40,223 nt of DNA from Gymnopus androsaceus JB14. Its lineage: Eukaryota; Basidiomycota; Agaricomycetes; Agaricales; Omphalotaceae. The notes below the pieces were generated by a model. That model saw only the letters and a list, made by a program, of their open reading frames with translations, was not told the origin of the DNA and made no database searches. The stretch lies in the NCBI GenBank assembly GCA_009733575.1, contig ML769861.1, positions 1 to 40,223 of the forward strand, in the 5' to 3' direction. Positions 20,240 through 31,032 of the stretch are shown here, piece by piece. The translations under genes were made by a program, and so were the position numbers. Within the stretch, counting starts at the first letter, position 1; every line of letters begins with the position of its first letter.

Positions 20240-21300
20240 TGATTAATGTACACAATCTCGCTTGATACCAACATTCATTGTCGAACGATATGGAGTACCG
20301 ATAACGTCTGTATAAAATCAGATAGAACAGTAAAAGTGAAAGCGAAAGCACAAAGAACTAGATTGTAGCGAACGAAGACAAAAAAAAATTAGAAAACAAA
20401 GGCCTGTTCCCCAAAACCGAAGTGCAAAAGGCAACAAACTCAAACGTAGAAAAAGAAACTATCCCAAAATAAAGCCGCGTAGGTAAGTACGCCTGGGCTG
20501 GGCTGAATGAAATTTGTACCATAGTGCCTCCGTCTCCTGGTTCAGTGCGAGTAGAATCACAATCTTTACGTTGAGCTGTATCTTCAGTACCATCGACAGC
20601 ATCGAGGAAGGAGAGGCAGAGGAAGAGTAGAAAAAAGACACTAGCATCTTCGTCCCCTACCCCATCCGTTCGATCTTCCTCGCCCCGCTCTTCCGTCATG
20701 TTCCCGTCCTTCTCCTGCCCTGAATTCAACTGCCGATTGCGAATGAAAACTCTACTTGAAGGGTGAGGGTAGATGGTGTACACTCGATGATGTTGGTAAC
20801 GAGGAAAATTTGCTCTTCTTAGCAGGCGGATCCTCCTTGAACCAGCTACCGATAACGCCACACCTTCCGACAAACACCCTTCCTCTTTCTCCACTGGCAT
20901 CCTGCCCACTCCAGCCACCGATGGGTCTTTCTCGCATTCGCGCAAAGGACAAAGTGACACTGCGATTAGCGAGAGCAGCTACGTGGGTATTACAGGAGGC
21001 GGAAGATGTCGATGTTATCTCGCCGTCGATCGAAGCCAGATTCAGCAGTCCCAGTCCAGTTTTGCCAAACCGCCAAATTCTCACGCCCAAATGCGGCTCG
21101 ATCGTAAGATAAAAGCTTTGATAAGAAAGTAAAGATTACTAAATCCGGAGCCTCCGCCCGTATTCGATGTAAACTGTCGGAATTAAATTACTTTGAACTT
21201 CGCGTCGACGCGACACCTTTCTATTCACTCGCTAAGGCCTACGCGACACCTTCTCACTTATGTGCTATGTCGAAGTCACCCCGCAAGTGAACATCCTCTG
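20240..21300. other. Intergenic stretch without a supported gene
   Basis: Open frames of 112-200 codons exist on both strands between 20358 and 21112, but those I checked begin at GTG or TTG, lie opposite each other and show no domain. A 42-bp segment at 21067-21108 recurs in inverted orientation at 26283-26324 with four mismatches, so part of this region is dispersed repeat. Confidence 0.4.
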
Positions 21301-21317
21301 TACCTATACCAGCATGC

Positions 21318-23721
21318 ATGCTGAACGAGTTCAACATCGAAATCCTCGACGACTTTCCTTTTCCTTCTCAGTCTTCGACAACTACTTTCCAAGTCAACAT
21401 TCCTTCAGATCCAACTCCTGGTACCTTTGAAGCAGACATCAACAACAGTCATTTCAATATGCGTTGGGCGTCCCTGGATGAATTTGAAGCTTGGCAAGTG
21501 CAGGAACAGAAGACTAACTCAATAGAAATTTGTCATACTCATGTGTTTTCTGGTGGAGCTCACTATCAGGACCGGCGATACTATGTATGTGCACGTCACG
21601 GCACTGGAGGATTGAAAACTCAGAAGGAGTGCGAGTCCAGTAGAAGAAAAATCCCAACCAAGCATACTGCTTGTCCCTGTGCCATGGTAATCAAGACATA
21701 CTTCCATACCAACATTGTTCTCGGCTCCTACCAAGCTACTCATAATCATGCTATTGGATATGAAAACCTTCGCTTCACTCGGATATCCCTAGAATCTCGC
21801 GAACTTATTGCTGGAGATGTGTGAAATGGTGTCAGTACTGATGACATTGTATGTATGCAATGCTATCTACAACTGACTTATCAGACTAATTGATTTACAA
21901 TCACTTTACAAAGATCAAGAAGTTGCATGCAAATGCTTATTCCGAGTTCAATGACTCTCTACAGCAACCCATTTCTCGTGACAACTTTATCACAGTCCGC
22001 AATATTCACCGAATCAAGAGGGCAATCAATGCTGAGACAATTACTCTGGCATCTGATGATGGCCAATCTGTTCATGCTTGGGCTGCTGATCTTGCTGCGA
22101 AGGATTCACTTCTAGGATTCAAGGCTGTCAATGATAAGATCCCTGCAGGCTCAGGCCTTGCACCAGATACCTTTACAATCATGATACAGACTCCATGGCA
22201 GCGAACAATATTCCAAGAACGTGGACATCATATTCTTTGTATTGATGGCACTCACAATACAACTATCTACGAGAATATGATCTTGACTACATCAGTTGTA
22301 TATGAAAAATGGGGTCATGGTATGTATTGTTATTCAGATACCGAAACTATACTAATTATTCACAGGTATTCCTGTCACCTGGATGGCTGCCAGCAGTGGA
22401 ACAGAACCGACAATTACTTATTTCCTTTGTCTCGTCAAGCAATGTTCACGATCTGTCAATACTCAGTATATCATGTCTGACCGCAACCATGCCCAGATCA
22501 ATGCATGCTTAGCAGTTTTCACTACAGCCATACTTCTCCTCTGCTGGTGGCACATACTTCATGCTTGGCAACAACATTTCCGTGTCTCCCAGCATCCTGA
22601 ACTCTGGGACCTTCTCAAGTCATGGATCCGTATAACTGACTATGCAAAGTTTCAGACAGTCTGGGCTGAAGTCAGGAAACGTGCTTCTGAAGAGTTTGCT
22701 GACCTCAAGTTTCTTATCTATCTTGAAACAACATGGATGTCCGAAACTATTGTTAGAATGTGGTCTGCAATGTATCGAATTGATCGGTCTATCTTTGAAG
22801 ATTGCGACACAAATATGCTGATAGAAGCATACATTCATAGCTTGTTCTGTTCAATCCCAATAACCTAACTGGCTTTACTTTAGATGGCACCATGTTTTGA
22901 AAGGCAAATTTCTCCATGGTAAATGGAATCGGTGTGCCGACTTCCTTATTCACTGTCTTGTCGAAGAGGTACTTGCATACTATTGCTTGAAACAAGCTCA
23001 GCAAGAAGCTGGCTTTGAAGGCAAAAGCTTGGAAGTCAAAAAGCAGAAGCAGGTGATAGCAACAGCCTTCAAGCAATATTGCATTGAGGATATTCAAGTA
23101 ATCAATGACCCAGCTGATCTTGACTATCAAAATGGCTTACCATCATCCTCAACACCCGTCATTTATCTGGTTAGGTAGAAGTCAGACTCTACAAAGCAGT
23201 ATCAGGTTGACCTGGAGTCATATCTATGCACCTGCTTGGATTTCATATTGATCCACTTCTGCAAGCATCTATGTGCGGTACAGTGCTTCTTCAGTCACTC
23301 TGATAACATTGATGCAGGTGACTTTATCCCTCGCACACCGCCTATTGCTCCACCAGCTCTTCCAACTCCTCTTCCAACTCCTCTAGTTCATCTGGTTGCT
23401 TTACCAACATGCGAGACCGTTCCAACACCACTTCCGTTCAGTAACCAAGCTCTTGTAGAGAACCTGAAGATCTTACTGGGTCGTTTGCAGGTTGATCCTA
23501 CTTGGCTCCCATCCGATCCCTCAAACCCACAGCTTGGCCAGCAACTCACTGCTGTGGTTGCTCAGTGTGCTCGTCTACCTGCTCCCAAAGTGGTTCTTCC
23601 AAAAACTGTCCTTCCAAACAAGCAGAAAGTTGCACCTAATCGGAGCACTGCGAAGGAGACTGCAGCTACAATGCCTCGCATGAAGAATAAGAAAAGGCCT
23701 GTGTACAACAGCGGAGGATAA
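21318..23721 (+). pseudogene. MULE-type transposase with SWIM zinc finger, decayed
   Basis: A Mutator-like transposase cuts and pastes DNA with a DDE catalytic core. Order: an N-terminal zinc-binding region (Cys/His-rich, CPCAMVIK then THNH, as in FAR1/FLYWCH-like N-termini), a linker (YNHFTKIKKLHANAY), the core with CIDGTHNT (first Asp), MSDRNHAQINA (second Asp) and CWWHILHAWQQHF, and a C-terminal SWIM finger CTCLDFILIHFCKH (C-x-C...C-x-H). Introns fit at 22320-22365 (GHG-IPVTWM) and 22844-22883 (HSL-WHHVLKG). Three in-frame stops interrupt it: TGA 21822, TAA 21887 and TAG 23176, so it is not expected to be active. Its tail is Pro-rich and ends at TAA 23719-23721, just before the foldback element. 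No terminal inverted repeats were found. Confidence 0.75.
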
Positions 23722-23749
23722 AGTGGAGGAAAAAATAGTGGTTCGAAGG

Positions 23750-24266
23750 CATCAGCAAAAACTGTTTTGAGCCCAGGAGGATCTAAGGTCACCTAGTCCT
23801 CTTAGGCAGCCTGAGGCATCCTAGTTGGCCCAGGAAAAAGGGTAAAACTTTGGACACCTCAGGTATCTTAGTCATCCTAGGTGTCCATCAGAAAAAACTG
23901 TTTTGGGCCCAGGAGGATCTAAGGTCACCTAGTCCTCTTAGGCGACCTGAGGCATCCTAGTTGGCCCAGGAAGGTAAAACTTTGGACACCTCAGGTATCC
24001 TAGTCATCCTAGGTGTCCTGGGAGATCCTGGGATGTCCTGGGGCATCCTGAGGCATCCTGGGATGGAATTTTTATCCTAGGATGCCTCAGGATGCCCCAG
24101 GATGCCCCAGGACATCCCAGGATCTCCCAGGACACCTAGGATGACTAGGATACCTGAGGTGTCCAAAGTTTTACCCTTTTTCCTGGGCCAACTAGGATGC
24201 CTCAGGTTGCCTAAGAGGACTAGGTGACCTTAGATCCTCCTGGGCACAAAACAGTTTTTTCTGATG
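23750..24266. mobile_element. Palindromic foldback (MITE-like) element, copy A, with duplicated left arm
   Basis: A full element spans 23886-24266 (381 bp): it begins CATCAGAAAAAACTGTTTTG, ends with the near-complement ...CTGATG, and folds back over its whole length. In front of it sits an extra partial left arm (23750-23885) ending at CCTAGGTGTC. The centre is built of short repeats of GGCATCCTGG type. No coding capacity beyond short frames. A second copy is at 33828-34210. No clear target-site duplication is visible here. Confidence 0.8.
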
Positions 24267-24514
24267 CAAGCGTCAACTCATGCATCCACCTCCATGCTAC
24301 CTGTACCATCTGCCGCTTCCACTCTACCTATACAGTCTGCACCAACCTTGCCTACATTCTCATTTACATATCCGCATCAGAACTCTTACACTGCATCCTA
24401 TCAATCTCAGACTTATAATCCTTAGAGTACAACTTTTTACTCTAAACCATAATTCTTACACAGTTCACTACTCAGAAATAAATAAATAAATGATGAATTT
24501 AGAAAGTGTGTGCC

Positions 24515-24521
24515 TATAAAA
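24515..24521 (+). promoter_or_regulatory. TATA box upstream of the repetitive leader
   Basis: TATAAAA within GCCTATAAAAGGC. It would start transcription near 24545, running into the repeat region and toward the frame at 25387-26064. Between the foldback element and this box (24267-24510) no gene is seen. Confidence 0.45.
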
Positions 24522-24554
24522 GGCAGTACATTCACTCATTCACTCTTTCTCCTT

Positions 24555-24850
24555 TACCACCATCATTGAACATGCGCGATACTCTTGACTCTCTCATCTC
24601 CTTCCATTCCAACTCTTTTTCAAACCGTCACTCATTTCTTTACCACCATCATCAAACACATGCAATACTCTTTGAACCCACTCCTTTCTCTTGACTCTTT
24701 CTCCATTACCACCATCATCGAACACCCCCGATACTCTCCGAACCGACTCTCTCATCTCCTTCCGTTCTGACTCTTTTTTGAACCGTCGCTCATTTCTTTA
24801 CCACCATCATTGAACATGCATGCGATACTCTTCGAACCCGCACACAATAC
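24555..24850 (+). repeat. Degenerate tandem repeats in a probable 5' leader
   Basis: TACCACCATCAT recurs at 24555, 24641, 24707 and 24799, each followed by AACA-type sequence and a GATACTC or AATACTC motif. Units 1/3 and 2/4 match best, giving a period of about 155 bp. Three of the four copies place an ATG just after the motif, so they would act as upstream start codons. Confidence 0.6.
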
Positions 24851-25386
24851 CGTGTTTCTCCATTGCCACCAATGCGCGACCTCACAAAGGAACAGCACTG
24901 TGATGGTCCCACTTGTAGGTGACTGCTTATCCCTTGGAAATGTGCGTCAGGACCCAATAAAGGACACTACGCGATTTCAGTACGTTTTCTTTGGCTGCTT
25001 TGTATTTTGTTCACAACTCAGTATTTATACCTTGGTGTTACCGAGGAACATGTAAACTGTTCTATAGCTAGCCAAAGGAAGACGAAGAGGCTGCACTTGC
25101 TTCTGGTTGGATTCCTCCACCTCAGCCTCCAAAATGCAAAACCAAATCACTAGCTCCCTGAAAGCCTTCTCTCCCTCCTCTGTCTATGTCTACGTCTTCA
25201 TTGTCTCCCAGGCGTTGTTCATCTGTCTGCAGCGGCCGTGCAAATAGTGCTTGCACCAACAACAGGTCATGCAAGGCTTGTTGTACGCATGCAGGCAGCT
25301 GTCAAGCTCATAGGAACCGTTTCGCTGCATTGTCATCATCATCCATACCCCGACAATCTCACCCAGTTTCATTGAACACTGGTTGA

Positions 25387-26064
25387 TCTCATAATCTCGC
25401 AGTAATCACCAGTCATGACCTGATTCGAACATCACCCAAGGAAGATGCCTCGTTGAACCAAATTCCTCCTCGTCTAGCCATAATAGACCTTACTGTTGAC
25501 GAAGATGAAGAGAAAGAGAGGCAGGAGTCAAGGAAATGGCAGTCTCTGAAGCGCAAGTACAGGGATGCACATTCGGATGTGGAAATTGTTGATGGACCTT
25601 ATGTGAAGCAGGCAAAATTCCAACACGCTTCTATTTCCCGTTCATCATCGAATGCCACATCCTCTTGTTCGTCATCACCGTCACCTTCTCCGTCTTCATC
25701 ATCATCTTCCCACTTTGCTCCTTCTTTATCCTCACGATACATCTGGCACTCATCACTCCAGGAACAGTTGTCATTCCTCAGGGATAATTGGCCTCAGGGT
25801 CTATACACCTACGAGATAGCAGCGGGCTTCAAATCTATGGCTGCTGAGGAGCTTGAAGCACGATTCAATGCCCTGAGCTCAAGATTCGTTCACATCTTCG
25901 AGTATTGCTTCACTGAAATGACTGTGAAGGTCTTCATGGCCCACCAAGCCCTGTGGAACTCCCTTAGTGAAGTGGATCAGGCGAACGGAATCCGTTTGGG
26001 CCTGTCAGAGGCTGGATTGTGGACTGAGTATCTTCACAGCCTAGGGTATGAAGTTGGCAATTAG
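25387..26064 (+). CDS. Hypothetical protein, last exon, about 200 aa
   Basis: An open frame runs from 25387 to TAG 26062-26064 without an in-frame ATG near its start, so it is probably a downstream exon; an acceptor such as CTCGCAG ending at 25402 is possible. Visible parts: IIDLTVDEDEE (acidic, reminiscent of a SUMO-interacting motif, V/I-x-L-T/V-x-D/E), a basic WQSLKRKYRD, a long Ser run with SPSPSPSSSSSS, then a compact C-terminal part (WPQGLYTYEIAAGF, a Phe-rich helix region and LSEAGLWTEYLHSLGYE). The C-terminal part resembles lineage-specific Agaricomycete proteins seen from memory; no function can be given. Short upstream frames (ATG 25186, Cys-rich) may be exon 1, but no clean splice pair was found. 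Confidence 0.45.
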   Translation, partial: SHNLAVITSHDLIRTSPKEDASLNQIPPRLAIIDLTVDEDEEKERQESRKWQSLKRKYRDAHSDVEIVDGPYVKQAKFQHASISRSSSNATSSCSSSPSPSPSSSSSSHFAPSLSSRYIWHSSLQEQLSFLRDNWPQGLYTYEIAAGFKSMAAEELEARFNALSSRFVHIFEYCFTEMTVKVFMAHQALWNSLSEVDQANGIRLGLSEAGLWTEYLHSLGYEVGN

Positions 26065-26069
26065 TTCCT

Positions 26070-27420
26070 GTTTCTGTTGTATTTCAAAGATCATAGTTTA
26101 GATTTGTATTTACCACTACTGTTACATACTACTTGTACCGTTTTGATTTGTACCGTTTGTACTGTTTTGTACCACAATGCATTGATTTCTTGAACGAATT
26201 GGGACTCTCCAGTTCCGGGTTAGATGCCAAGGGCCGGGGCACTCTGGCCTAATCCTTATCTCTCCTGTATCATATCTGTTATCTTACAATCGAGCCACAT
26301 TTGGGCGTGTGAATTTGGCAGTTTGAATGCAAGTGTCCCAGTCATACACTGGTGTAGGCTCGTGAACCAGCCATTCTCCAAATTTGCAAAATGACAAATA
26401 CTTGCTGACCTATGGGAGCAAGTTCGGAGAACGGCTGGTACCAAACCTCGGGAAAGAACCGAGTCACAGTTTGATGTGTTGAACTTAGCAAAATTTTGAT
26501 TTCAAACCACCACTACCTCAGCGGGAATGGCTTGTCCCTTTCTTCCCAACTGTATATAAGGGAAGTTACAATTTATTATTGATTGTCGCTCATTATTATC
26601 ACAGTTTTAGGCATTTTAGGCCAGTCTACAGCTACAATCTTACGCTCTTCGCTCAAATTTGGGTTTTAATATTGATTTTGAGCTCAAATGTGGGTTCTTG
26701 ATCATCTCCTTCTCATATCTCTGGATCATAGTAAGTTCCTGTGGGTAAATTCAAGGTAAACAAGGGCTCTCCGACCCAATTACCAGCAGGTTTTGATGAT
26801 GGCGAGCACAGTATTTGCTCCCATTCAATGTCAAGGTGAGTAAGGGTTGTTTCAACCCTTGTTATAACTTTCTTAGTAGTAAGTCTATTCCCATTATCTA
26901 CTGCCATTTCAAGAATGACACTTGTCCCGACTTCATTATCCCCAATTTTGGTGATTTTTGGGGCAATATCTTGCTTTTCTCACTCTATTGCTCTCGCCTC
27001 TTAAATTCTTTACTCATTTCGGTTATAGCACTGATATGTTGCGGCCTTAATCTGAGAGCTGCTTGCAGAAAATCAACCTCAACATCACTAATTCTGTGGT
27101 TTTTGGGCCATTTTGACCAATATCTCATCTCATGCACGTATTTCTTATTTTATGTCTCTATAATCTAATATTCAAACTCTATGTGACAATAAAAGTTGAG
27201 CCATAACAGTTTTATGATGATCACAGTGGAGGACAGAGTTCCGCAAAGAAAACTGAGTTTTGTCGAATCAAAATTTCATCAAGTTAAAGTCACGAAAATG
27301 TGACTCTACTAGTGACGCGAGTTTGTTCCCAGTCCTTTGGTAGCCACCTCAGCTGTTGACAGTGCATTTCAAATTTATTTGAAATAGGTGGCAACCGAAT
27401 GGAACTGGCACCACGAGTCT
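26070..27420. other. Non-coding stretch with LTR-like and hairpin features
   Basis: No gene supported. A TATATAAGGG is present near 26551-26560. A 13-bp inverted repeat CCAGCCATTCTCC (26363) / GGAGAACGGCTGG (26427) with one mismatch could fold. The 42-bp match to 21067-21108 lies at 26283-26324. The TATA box followed by AT-rich leader could be a solo LTR or truncated element, but neither edges nor a target-site duplication could be fixed. Confidence 0.3.
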
Positions 27421-27422
27421 AA

Positions 27423-28144
27423 CACTGGCGGCAAAAACTGATGAACCCCCCAAAGAAGGTGGGTGCTAAAACGCTGAAAAATTGTTGTCATTGCGCTGGA
27501 TAGTGAGCAGCAATGCAGAATATAGATTTCATGTATTCTAATGTACATAGGGTAGTGTAGAATGTTTTAAAGTACCCATATCCCGAAAAGAAGAACCGGA
27601 AAGGTTGAAATTGAGCAACACCAGCCCCAAAGACATTTTGAGAACTGTGGATGTTGTTGAAGGAAGATTTGAGAGAACACGTAGACAGTGTATAAGGTCA
27701 ATTAGCAGTCCTAGAGACAGTAAAAATGAGCTTGGGCCACAAAAATCTCAAAGCAGTATGCATACCTGGTACCGAGAACTTTTCCTGCCCTTCGATGCAA
27801 CAACACTCAATATTCTGGGGTAAAAAATCTCTCTGTAGCATTTAATAACATCCTAAAACCCATTGGCACCTTGTTCTTGGTCCCAAAGGCCCATCTTTTC
27901 CACAAAACTCATTAGCAAGCTGGTCAAGTTGTTCAGAGTGCTGTCGGCTGAAAACAAGATGAAATGATCCAAATTTTCGGCTATCAGTGACGAAGAGTGG
28001 TCCAGGTGGCATGGAATAATTTTTAAAGTAACTTTGAGGTCAGCGGTTGAGCTGCTCGCAAAGTACGACAATGACGACGGAATTTTGAGCATCTTAGCGC
28101 CCACCTTCCCGATTTGGGGGGTTCATCAGTTTTTGCCACCAGTG
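27423..28144. mobile_element. Non-autonomous DNA transposon with about 70-bp terminal inverted repeats
   Basis: The left end CACTGGCGGCAAAAACTGAT matches the complement of the right end (...TTTTTGCCACCAGTG at 28144), continuing through GAACCCCCC and AAGGTGGGYGCTAA with a 6-nt insertion. Total 722 bp. The interior has only short frames. The CACTGG start and long inverted repeats recall CACTA or Kyakuja/Dileera-type DNA transposons, but the family is an inference. Flanks (TCTAA left, TATGT right) give no convincing target-site duplication. Confidence 0.7.
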
Positions 28145-28240
28145 TATGTAGTAGTAAAGGTAATTTTGCAAGCCCGAAACTTTTATACATAAATTGAACC
28201 TATGTTAGATACATTCCCATCACCTTAATCATAATCATTC

Positions 28241-29613
28241 TCAATCAACTAACATCAATTCTCTCTTCTCCCCTGACAGAGCTGGTTGTTTAGCAACAAC
28301 CTTTTGAGGTTTCCTTTTTCTGTCCACCTTTTTGGCTGCTTGGAGGAATTCCTTCCACCATGTTGGATCATCATCCACGCATGTTTCAAGGGTCTCGCAA
28401 TACACAGAATATTTAAAACGTTCAATGCGTATGCTGTTAATCACGCCGATGGGAGCCCAGCTGGGGAAGCTGTCGAATTCACTCGTGGAATTGCTTTTTT
28501 TCCATTCCAGTGCGCGCTGGACCTGGATAAGTTCAAGTTGTCAATATGCCAGTGGTATTAAATTTAAAGAACGTTGGGGCTCTGCCACTTACTGCCACAA
28601 AAGAAAGTAGAATTGTGGCAAAGGGTACATCATCCATGCTGTCAGTGCCACCATTGACCTTGTCTAGATGTGCCCTTTTGAATTTGCAAAGAATCATCTC
28701 TTGCATACCGAAACCCTTGTGGCAATTCGCATTTATTACACTGCTTTGTGATACTACTGTAACACTCACCTCATCTTTCCACGCATAGTGCTCCATCCCA
28801 TCATCCAATTCTTGTAGGGCATCGTCAACATGTTCCCTGATTTTTTGAGCCGAACTTGTCTTTGAATCAGTGGCAAGGAACTCTTGCGCAGACTTGAGTC
28901 CTTCAGAACCGAAATTATTTCTCCAAATGTCGATCTTTTGATTCAGCTAGGCGCATAGTCAGAAATCAGTGCTTCCAAAAGGTGGAAAAGGAGGTTATCG
29001 TACCAGCCCAGTCCAGATATCATGACCATCCATTGAGTACTTGTTACAACCATACATCTTGTCAATGAGTTTTTGTGTTTCGGCTTTCCTGAGCCTCTTG
29101 AAAGGTTCAGTGCTCAATGCGACTTTCCGTATAACAGACTCAACCAGTTGCCCAGCATCATTCTGCGCAGTTCCAGGAAGATCGGAATGCAGTATCTTTC
29201 CTTCGATCGCCTCATTATTGCTCTCAGGGGCGAATTCTTGCAAAGGGGATACTTGATCTTCTGCGAAAGCATCTGGCACCGAGTTTGGGGACATGGATGT
29301 ATCTACCGAGTCGATGATTAGAGCAACGTGAACAAGGAAAGGTTAGTCAACACACTAGTATTTTGGTAGTCGCTGTTTGAGTTGCCTCGGTTGCCTCTAC
29401 TGGAGAGAGGAACACTAGAATCACTGTGGTAATGGGTATGAGAATCCCCCCGGCAGCGGTGAAAACCCCACCTCTGATCTTGAAACCGGATGCATTGGGG
29501 AAGTAAGTAACATTGCCCCTTTGCTTTGCACCTCCAGGGAGCTCTGTATCTTGCCCGTTAGAGGCAGGAGAAGGGTTCGCTGAAGGGCCCCGTTTGGTAG
29601 GTTGTGGCTGCAT
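28241..29613 (-). CDS. Conserved-looking protein of unknown function, five exons, about 380 aa
   Basis: Exons (minus): 29613-29352, 29302-29004, 28946-28770, 28715-28593, 28522-28241; total 1143 nt, ending TGA. Introns 2-4 (57, 54 and 70 bp) have GTACGA, GTGAGT and GTAAGT donors and are in phase; intron 1 needs the weaker GTTGAC donor. The N-terminus has PGGAKQRGNV, then ASGFKIRGGVFTAAGG followed by a hydrophobic ILIPITTVILVFL that could cross a membrane. The middle is helical (RKVALSTEPFKRLRKAETQKLIDKMYG, KIDIWRNNFGSEGL), and the end has APIGVINSIRIERFKY, CVDDDPTWWKEF and a basic KKVDRKRKPQK tail. I have an impression of similar Agaricomycete hypothetical proteins but know no function. It is the most intact unknown gene here, with no stops or indels. 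Confidence 0.7.
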
Positions 29614-30219
29614 GGTAAGAGCTGAAGGTAAGAAGAATGAATCTGAAGAAGTTAAGAGTATGTCTCCATATCAACCTATTGCCTCGTGTCAGAATGAACA
29701 GACAGAATGGTTTTCGTCTAAGATTGGTAATAATAAGGAGATATTCCCCCGCACACCACATCCATAAGCTTCACAAATGTCCTTCATCCCTTGTTACTGC
29801 CTTAGGTTTACCAACTGCCACCCTTGTTGCTACAGGCGACAAAGCCTAACCACTCAAGAGCTTAGACCCACCGCTGGCTCATGCTGATGTTTATTTGTCA
29901 ACAAGGCGCTTAAGTGAAGTCTTTTTCCCATTGATATCAGTACCAACATCTGATAGAAAAACAGAATGATTCGAAACAATAGCTTACTAGTAGCTTGAGG
30001 ATGTACGATGTCAACCTATTACCGAAATGGAAAAATGAACAGTACCTCAATATTGTGATAGGGGCAACGAAGGGGCAACGAAGACTTGTGGTCAGAAAAA
30101 TTGATGAGGCGCTGGTTGGTGCTTTGACGAAAGCAGAAAGTAGGACTGATGAGGAAAGCTGCTCGGGAGAAGGGTACAAACAAATTCAAGGTTTTAACTA
30201 AGAATGATGCTTCGGTTTG
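29614..30219. other. Upstream region of the 28241-29613 gene and LINE left flank
   Basis: Only short frames without recognisable domains. It should contain the promoter of the minus-strand gene, but no TATA box was recognised. Its last 55 bp (30165-30219) recur directly after the LINE poly(A) tract. Confidence 0.35.
30165..30219 (+). repeat. 55-bp direct repeat, left copy flanking the LINE
   Basis: GGGAGAAGGGTA...GGTTTG here and at 39267-39321 align without gaps with 7 mismatches (48/55). The two copies bracket the 9.04-kb LINE region. This could be an old, unusually long target-site duplication or a pre-existing repeat. Confidence 0.6.
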
Positions 30220-30953
30220 TTACTAGCACTCTTCGTCCAGACCCGAATTGACTTGGTGGACCATATGCATATGCACCATGGCATCATGGACGGTTTTCAT
30301 AGTTAAGGACAAGTCACAAAGTTGATGTCGGCCCACTGCACGCGCCTGCTAGTAGTAAGTAAGTAGTACCATTTTGAAGCATACCAAAAAAGTAATGGAG
30401 TCTATTCCATTTGTCATGTACCAATGGTGAAATGGAATTGTCACTATAACTGATGGTCGCAGTTACAAGTGTCATGATGGGGTGAGAAATAAGAATGTGT
30501 TTACACCCCTTGATCTAGGACCACCATGTCGTGTGGATCCGGTGGCCGGCCTCTCAGTGGCCAAGGGACTAGTAGCTGCTAAAGCAGTGAAGCTAACAGG
30601 TCGTATCATCTATGAACGGTGCTTGCACTGGGAGTAGTGATGAAGCTCGAAGAAGAGTGAATTCACGGCGTAATTCATACAGTAGAAAAGTGTCTACAGT
30701 AGTAGTACCCTTGGCCAAGTAGAACTGCTTTGGATCAATAGGAACATGGAGTTCTTATTAAACTGGAGTGTTAAGGACTTAATACAGAAATTCACGAATG
30801 TACAAGGAGCCTCGACAAATCGACACATGCGCGCTGGACACTGGCGAGTTGTGATTACTCACCAACACGTGATTGACACATTCTCTCTTTCCTCTCACCA
30901 CGACGAAAAAAGGAAGGATGTAACAAAGAACCTTTGGGCAAAGAGGCCCGAGC

Positions 30954-30960
30954 TATAAAA
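30954..30960 (+). promoter_or_regulatory. TATA box upstream of ORF1
   Basis: TATAAAA within AGCTATAAAAAGAG, 73 bp before the ATG at 31033. It would give a start site near 30985 and a short leader, as for a polymerase II gene. Confidence 0.5.
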
Positions 30961-31032
30961 AGAGATAGCTGGATCCATATACCCCTCCATCTCTCATTCT
31001 CGCAGTTTCAGAAAGCACATGAGAAGAACTGT

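Noticed and set aside
20752..21112. Two opposing frames of 112 and 118 codons
   Set aside because: Both lack an ATG at their start (TTG), overlap each other fully, and one partly consists of the dispersed 42-bp repeat.
24224..24418. Plus-strand frame starting MTLDPPG
   Set aside because: It begins in the foldback arm and runs into unrelated sequence without a domain; not listed as a gene, although the shared start codon is reported as a finding.
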